DNA of 64,000 nucleotides, taken from contig JASFAU010000012.1 of NCBI GenBank assembly GCA_039704465.1, positions 1,138,203-1,202,202 on the forward strand, given 5' to 3'. Source of the DNA: Plasmodiophora brassicae (Eukaryota > Endomyxa > Phytomyxea > Plasmodiophorida > Plasmodiophoridae). Of the stretch, positions 57,301 to 64,000 are shown piece after piece; position 1 is the first letter of the stretch; each line of letters begins with the position of its first letter. The position numbers and the translations under genes are program-made. The notes below the pieces were generated by a model. That model ran no database searches. It saw only the letters and a program-made list of their open reading frames with translations, and had not been told where the DNA came from.

Positions 57301-60300
57301 CGTGTGCCGGTTGCCTGTCGATTCGAGACGCGGCTGTTGACAGTTGGTCGGCGGCGGTGACGGCGTCCGCTGAGAACTGCTGTGCATCTGCGTGCTGTTC
57401 ACCGTCGGGAAATTCCATATTGCTCTGAAACCAGGAGCATCGGACAGCATTTCCAACGCCCTTTCAGTACGTGTGCCGGTTGCCTGTCGATTCGAGACGC
57501 GGCTGTTGACAGTTGGTCGGCGGCGGTGACGGCGTCCGCTGAGAACTGCTGTGCATCTGCGTGCTGTTCGCCGTCGGGAAATTCCATATTGCTCTGAAAC
57601 CAGGAGCATCGGACAGCATTTCCAACGCCCTTTCAGTACGTGTGCCGGTTGCCTGTCGATTCGAGACGCGGCTGTTGACAGTTGGTCGGCGGCGGTGACG
57701 GCGTCCGCTGAGAACTGCTGTGCATCTGCGTGCTGTTCGCCGTCGGGAAATTCCATATTGCTCTGAAACCAGGAGCATCGGACAGCATTTCCAACGCCCT
57801 TTCAGTACGTGTGCCGGTTGCCTGTCGATTCGAGACGCGGCTGTTGACAGTTGGTCGGCGGCGGTGACGGCGTCCGCTGAGAACTGCTGTGCATCTGCGT
57901 GCTGTTCGCCGTCGGGAAATTCCATATTGCTCTGAAACCAGGAGCATCGACAGCATTTCCAACGCCCTTTCAGTACGTGTGCCGGTTGCCTGTCGATTCG
58001 AGACGCGGCTGTTGACAGTTGGTCGGCGGCGGTGACGGCGTCCGCTGAGAACTGCTGTGCATCTGCGTGCTGTTCGCCTTCGGGAAATTCCATATTGCTC
58101 TGAAACCAGGAGCATCGGACAGCATTTCCAACGCCCTTTCAGTACGTGTGCCGGTTGCCTGTCGATTCGAGACGCGGCTGTTGACAGTTGGTCGGCGGCG
58201 GTGACGGCGTCCGCTGAGAACTGCTGTGCATCTGCGTGCTGTTCGCCTTCGGGAAATTCCATATTGCTCAGAAACCAGGTGCATCGGAAAGCATTTCCAA
58301 CGCCCTTTCAGTACGTGTGCCGGTTGCCAGTCGATTCGAGACGCGGCTGTTGACAGTTGGTCGGCGGCGGCGACGGCGTCCGCTGAGAACTGCTGTGCAT
58401 CTGCGTGCTGTTCGCCTTCGGGAAATTCCATATTGCTCTGAAACCAGGTGCATCGGACAGCATTTCCAACGCCCTTTCAGTACGTGTGCCGGTTGCCTGT
58501 CGATTCGAGACGCGGCTGTTGACAGTTGGTCGGCGGCGGTGACGGCGTCCGCTGAGAACTGCTGTGCATCTGCGTGCTGTTCGCCTTCGGGAAATTCCAT
58601 ATTGCTCTGAACCCAGGAGCATCGGACAGCATTTCCAACGCCCTTTCAGTACGTGTGCCGGTTGCCTGTCGATTCGAGACGCGGCTGTTGACAGTTGGTC
58701 GGCGGCGGTGACGGCGTCCGCTGAGAACTGCTGTGCATCTGCGTGCTGTTCGCCGTCGGGAAATTCCATATTGCTCTGAAACCAGGAGCATCGGACAGCA
58801 TTTCCAACGCCCTTTCAGTACGTGTGCCGGTTGCCTGTCGATTCGAGACGCGGCTGTTGACAGTTGGTCGGCGGCGGTGACGGCGTCCGCTGAGAACTGC
58901 TGTGCATCTGCGTGCTGTTCGCCTTCGGGAAATTCCATATTGCTCTGAACCCAGGAGCATCGGACAGCATTTCCAACGCCCTTTCAGTACGTGTGCCGGT
59001 TGCCTGTCGATTCGAGACGCGGCTGTTGACAGTTGGTCGGCGGCGGTGACGGCGTCCGCTGAGAACTGCTGTGCATCTGCGTGCTGTTCGCCTTCGGGAA
59101 ATTCCATATTGCTCTGAACCCAGGAGCATCGGAAAGCATTTCCAACGCCCTTTCAGTACGTGTGCCGGTTGCCAGTCGATTCGAGACGCGGCTGTTGACA
59201 GTTGGTCGGCGGCGGCGACGGCGTCCGCTGAGAACTGCTGTGCATCTGCGTGCTGTTCGCCTTCGGGAAATTCCATATTGCTCTGAAACCAGGAGCATCG
59301 GACAGCATTTCCAACGCCCTTTCAGTACGTGTGCCGGTTGCCTGTCGATTCGAGACGCGGCTGTTGACAGTTGGTCGGCGGCGGTGACGGCGTCCGCTGA
59401 GAACTGCTGTGCATCTGCGTGCTGTTCACCGTCGGGAAATTCCATATTGCTCTGAAACCAGGAGCATCGGACAGCATTTCCAACGCCCTTTCAGTACGTG
59501 TGCCGGTTGCCTGTCGATTCGAGACGCGGCTGTTGACAGTTGGTCGGCGGCGGTGACGGCGTCCGCTGAGAACTGCTGTGCATCTGCGTGCTGTTCGCCT
59601 TCGGGAAATTCCATATTGCTCTGAACCCAGGAGCATCGGACAGCATTTCCAACGCCCTTTCAGTACGTGTGCCGGTTGCCTGTCGATTCGAGACGCGGCT
59701 GTTGACAGTTGGTCGGCGGCGGTGACGGCGTCCGCTGAGAACTGCTGTGCATCTGCGTGCTGTTCACCGTCGGGAAATTCCATATTGCTCTGAAACCAGG
59801 AGCATCGGACAGCATTTCCAACGCCCTTTCAGTACGTGTGCCGGTTGCCTGTCGATTCGAGACGCGGCTGTTGACAGTTGGTCGGCGGCGGTGACGGCGT
59901 CCGCTGAGAACTGCTGTGCATCTGCGTGCTGTTCGCCGTCGGGAAATTCCATATTGCTCTGAAACCAGGAGCATCGGACAGCATTTCCAACGCCCTTTCA
60001 GTACGTGTGCCGGTTGCCTGTCGATTCGAGACGCGGCTGTTGACAGTTGGTCGGCGGCGGTGACGGCGTCCGCTGAGAACTGCTGTGCATCTGCGTGCTG
60101 TTCGCCGTCGGGAAATTCCATATTGCTCTGAAACCAGGAGCATCGGACAGCATTTCCAACGCCCTTTCAGTACGTGTGCCGGTTGCCTGTCGATTCGAGA
60201 CGCGGCTGTTGACAGTTGGTCGGCGGCGGTGACGGCGTCCGCTGAGAACTGCTGTGCATCTGCGTGCTGTTCGCCTTCGGGAAATTCCATATTGCTCTGA

Positions 60301-63300
60301 ACCCAGGAGCATCGGACAGCATTTCCAACGCCCTTTCAGTACGTGTGCCGGTTGCCTGTCGATTCGAGACGCGGCTGTTGACAGTTGGTCGGCGGCGGTG
60401 ACGGCGTCCGCTGAGAACTGCTGTGCATCTGCGTGCTGTTCGCCGTCGTCGGGAAATTCCATATTGCTCTGAAACCAGGAGCATCGGACAGCATTTCCAA
60501 CGCCCTTTCAGTACGTGTGCCGGTTGCCTGTCGATTCGAGACGCGGCTGTTGACAGTTGGTCGGCGGCGGTGACGGCGTCCGCTGAGAACTGCTGTGCAT
60601 CTGCGTGCTGTTCGCCGTCGGGAAATTCCATATTGCTCTGAAACCAGGAGCATCGGACAGCATTTCCAACGCCCTTTCAGTACGTGTGCCGGTTGCCTGT
60701 CGATTCGAGACGCGGCTGTTGACAGTTGGTCGGCGGCGGTGACGGCGTCCGCTGAGAACTGCTGTGCATCTGCGTGCTGTTCACCGTCGGGAAATTCCAT
60801 ATTGCTCTGAAACCAGGAGCATCGGACAGCATTTCCAACGCCCTTTCAGTACGTGTGCCGGTTGCCTGTCGATTCGAGACGCGGCTGTTGACAGTTGGTC
60901 GGCGGCGGTGACGGCGTCCGCTGAGAACTGCTGTGCATCTGCGTGCTGTTCACCGTCGGGAAATTCCATATTGCTCTGAAACCAGGAGCATCGGACAGCA
61001 TTTCCAACGCCCTTTCAGTACGTGTGCCGGTTGCCTGTCGATTCGAGACGCGGCTGTTGACAGTTGGTCGGCGGCGGTGACGGCGTCCGCTGAGAACTGC
61101 TGTGCATCTGCGTGCTGTTCGCCTTCGGGAAATTCCATATTGCTCTGAACCCAGGAGCATCGGACAGCATTTCCAACGCCCTTTCAGTACGTGTGCCGGT
61201 TGCCTGTCGATTCGAGACGCGGCTGTTGACAGTTGGTCGGCGGCGGTGACGGCGTCCGCTGAGAACTGCTGTGCATCTGCGTGCTGTTCACCGTCGGGAA
61301 ATTCCATATTGCTCTGAAACCAGGAGCATCGGACAGCATTTCCAACGCCCTTTCAGTACGTGTGCCGGTTGCCTGTCGATTCGAGACGCGGCTGTTGACA
61401 GTTGGTCGGCGGCGGTGACGGCGTCCGCTGAGAACTGCTGTGCATCTGCGTGCTGTTCGCCGTCGGGAAATTCCATATTGCTCTGAAACCAGGAGCATCG
61501 GACAGCATTTCCAACGCCCTTTCAGTACGTGTGCCGGTTGCCTGTCGATTCGAGACGCGGCTGTTGACAGTTGGTCGGCGGCGGTGACGGCGTCCGCTGA
61601 GAACTGCTGTGCATCTGCGTGCTGTTCGCCGTCGGGAAATTCCATATTGCTCTGAAACCAGGAGCATCGGACAGCATTTCCAACGCCCTTTCAGTACGTG
61701 TGCCGGTTGCCTGTCGATTCGAGACGCGGCTGTTGACAGTTGGTCGGCGGCGGTGACGGCGTCCGCTGAGAACTGCTGTGCATCTGCGTGCTGTTCGCCT
61801 TCGGGAAATTCCATATTGCTCTGAACCCAGGAGCATCGGACAGCATTTCCAACGCCCTTTCAGTACGTGTGCCGGTTGCCTGTCGATTCGAGACGCGGCT
61901 GTTGACAGTTGGTCGGCGGCGGTGACGGCGTCCGCTGAGAACTGCTGTGCATCTGCGTGCTGTTCGCCGTCGGGAAATTCCATATTGCTCTGAAACCAGG
62001 AGCATCGGACAGCATTTCCAACGCCCTTTCAGTACGTGTGCCGGTTGCCTGTCGATTCGAGACGCGGCTGTTGACAGTTGGTCGGCGGCGGTGACGGCGT
62101 CCGCTGAGAACTGCTGTGCATCTGCGTGCTGTTCGCCGTCGGGAAATTCCATATTGCTCTGAAACCAGGAGCATCGGACAGCATTTCCAACGCCCTTTCA
62201 GTACGTGTGCCGGTTGCCTGTCGATTCGAGACGCGGCTGTTGACAGTTGGTCGGCGGCGGTGACGGCGTCCGCTGAGAACTGCTGTGCATCTGCGTGCTG
62301 TTCACCGTCGGGAAATTCCATATTGCTCTGAAACCAGGAGCATCGGACAGCATTTCCAACGCCCTTTCAGTACGTGTGCCGGTTGCCTGTCGATTCGAGA
62401 CGCGGCTGTTGACAGTTGGTCGGCGGCGGTGACGGCGTCCGCTGAGAACTCTGTGCATCTGCGTGCTGTTCGCCTTCGGGAAATTCCATATTGCTCTGAA
62501 CCCAGGAGCATCGGACAGCATTTCCAACGCCCTTTCAGTACGTGTGCCGGTTGCCTGTCGATTCGAGACGCGGCTGTTGACAGTTGGTCGGCGGCGGTGA
62601 CGGCGTCCGCTGAGAACTGCTGTGCATCTGCGTGCTGTTCACCGTCGGGAAATTCCATATTGCTCTGAAACCAGGAGCATCGGACAGCATTTCCAACGCC
62701 CTTTCAGTACGTGTGCCGGTTGCCTGTCGATTCGAGACGCGGCTGTTGACAGTTGGTCGGCGGCGGTGACGGCGTCCGCTGAGAACTGCTGTGCATCTGC
62801 GTGCTGTTCGCCGTCGGGAAATTCCATATTGCTCTGAAACCAGGAGCATCGGACAGCATTTCCAACGCCCTTTCAGTACGTGTGCCGGTTGCCTGTCGAT
62901 TCGAGACGCGGCTGTTGACAGTTGGTCGGCGGCGGTGACGGCGTCCGCTGAGAGAACTGCTGTGCATCTGCGTGCTGTTCACCGTCGGGAAATTCCATAT
63001 TGCTCTGAAACCAGGAGCATCGGACAGCATTTCCAACGCCCTTTCAGTACGTGTGCCGGTTGCCTGTCGATTCGAGACGCGGCTGTTGACAGTTGGTCGG
63101 CGGCGGTGACGGCGTCCGCTGAGAACTGCTGTGCATCTGCGTGCTGTTCGCCTTCGGGAAATTCCATATTGCTCTGAAACCAGGAGCATCGGACAGCATT
63201 TCCAACGCCCTTTCAGTACGTGTGCCGGTTGCCTGTCGATTCGAGACGCGGCTGTTGACAGTTGGTCGGCGGCGGTGACGGCGTCCGCTGAGAACTGCTG

Positions 63301-63940
63301 TGCATCTGCGTGCTGTTCGCCGTCGGGAAATTCCATATTGCTCTGAAACCAGGAGCATCGGACAGCATTTCCAACGCCCTTTCAGTACGTGTGCCGGTTG
63401 CCTGTCGATTCGAGACGCGGCTGTTGACAGTTGGTCGGCGGCGGTGACGGCGTCCGCTGAGAACTGCTGTGCATCTGCGTGCTGTTCGCCGTCGGGAAAT
63501 TCCATATTGCTCTGAAACCAGGAGCATCGGACAGCATTTCCAACGCCCTTTCAGTACGTGTGCCGGTTGCCTGTCGATTCGAGACGCGGCTGTTGACAGT
63601 TGGTCGGCGGCGGTGACGGCGTCCGCTGAGAACTGCTGTGCATCTGCGTGCTGTTCGCCTTCGGGAAATTCCATATTGCTCTGAAACCAGGAGCATCGGA
63701 CAGCATTTCCAACGCCCTTTCAGTACGTGTGCCGGTTGCCTGTCGATTCGAGACGCGGCTGTTGACAGTTGGTCGGCGGCGGTGACGGCGTCCGCTGAGA
63801 ACTGCTGTGCATCTGCGTGCTGTTCGCCTTCGGGAAATTCCATATTGCTCTGAACCCAGGAGCATCGGACAGCATTTCCAACGCCCTTTCAGTACGGTTG
63901 CCCGGTTGCCTGTCGATTCGAGACGCGGCTGTTGACAGTT
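54340..63940. repeat. 169-bp tandem satellite, about 57 units
   Basis: The unit runs from AGTTGGTCGGCGGCGGTGAC through GAAATTCCATATTGCTCTGA and CGATTCGAGACGCGGCTGTT and repeats head to tail with very few differences. One early unit (around 54520) lacks about 38 bases. Small length changes occur near 54950 and 56949 (minus 1), 57948 (minus 1), 60447 (plus 3), 62451 (minus 2) and 62952 (plus 2). Diagnostic positions vary between units: CGCCGTCGG, CACCGTCGG or CGCCTTCGG, and GAAACCA or GAACCCA. Open frames through the array on both strands exist because 169 is not a multiple of 3 and the unit has few stops; I regard them as non-coding. Confidence 0.98.
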
Positions 63941-64000
63941 AGGTTTTTTTAGGTTTTTTTTTTAGGGGTTTTTTTTTTTAGGTTTTTTAGGTTTTTAGGG
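63941..64000 (+). repeat. Telomere-like terminal tract
   Basis: The last 60 bases are runs of T of variable length separated by AGG, AGGG or AGGGG, G-rich strand running towards the end, directly abutting the satellite. This fits a right chromosome end with a T(n)AGGG-type repeat; the irregular T runs may be sequencing error or true degeneracy. Confidence 0.8.

Noticed and set aside
54340..63940. Dozens of 71-, 153- and 209-codon open frames on both strands of the satellite, resembling a repetitive protein family
   Set aside because: They repeat exactly with the 169-bp unit, switch frame every unit because 169 is not divisible by 3, and occur on both strands; nothing indicates translation.
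54340..63940. Possible CRISPR-like array
   Set aside because: The repeats are contiguous 169-bp units without unique spacers, in a eukaryotic chromosome with introns.

Overview
This window is the right end of a chromosome of a eukaryotic microbe. Its genes carry many short GT-AG introns of about 50-80 bases. The coding half is GC-rich. The last 60 bases are an irregular T-rich/AGG(G) telomere-like tract preceded by about 9.6 kb of a 169-bp satellite. The gene set (hybrid histidine kinases, a SPEF1/SPATA4-type CH domain usually tied to flagella, SPO11, the U5 snRNP GTPase, retromer VPS26, a P3A-type proton-ATPase remnant, a chromodomain Ty3/gypsy element) fits a unicellular, probably flagellated and meiotic protist or early-branching fungus. 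I cannot name the species. All exon boundaries below were worked out by hand from reading-frame phase and alignment to remembered family consensus, not from transcripts.

Region 1-27.8 kb is the gene-dense arm. In order it holds: PCYT2 (minus, runs off the left edge), a CH_2-domain protein (plus), a membrane-anchored PAF-acetylhydrolase (minus), two tandem hybrid histidine kinases (minus), a degenerate MoxR-like AAA protein (plus), glutathione reductase (plus, 8 exons), an ATP-grasp/SET fusion (minus), two unrecognised ORFs (minus), EFTUD2/Snu114 (plus), VPS26 (plus, 6 exons), SPO11 (minus, 7 exons, tail to tail with VPS26), and a large secreted or type-I-membrane GH144-like glycosidase flanked by ricin-type lectin regions (plus). 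These are mostly housekeeping or signalling genes with no evident joint pathway.

Region 27.8-42.0 kb is a gene-poor subtelomeric mosaic. It contains an unrecognised multi-exon gene (minus, 28.8-30.5 kb), an inverted duplicated copy of its 5' part (30.2-31.0 kb), a direct repeat pair 3.3 kb apart, about ten decayed copies of a dispersed repeat whose minus strand keeps a recognisable peptide, and a perfect 96-bp palindrome. Region 42.0-46.5 kb is a deletion derivative of a chromovirus (Ty3/gypsy) with identical-looking 134-bp LTRs, a foldback at the gag-pol junction, and a nest of rearranged LTRs. Region 46.5-54.3 kb holds further decayed repeats, a broken LINE-type reverse transcriptase and a 5'-truncated plasma-membrane proton-ATPase pseudogene. 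From 54.3 kb to the end lies the satellite, with signs of higher-order repetition, then the telomere.

No CRISPR array, bacterial operon, rRNA or tRNA gene was recognised. The most unusual items are the pseudo-MoxR protein, the ATP-grasp/SET fusion with an altered AdoMet motif, the lectin-glycosidase membrane protein, the repeat family with the conserved antisense peptide, the spacerless palindrome and the satellite higher-order pattern.
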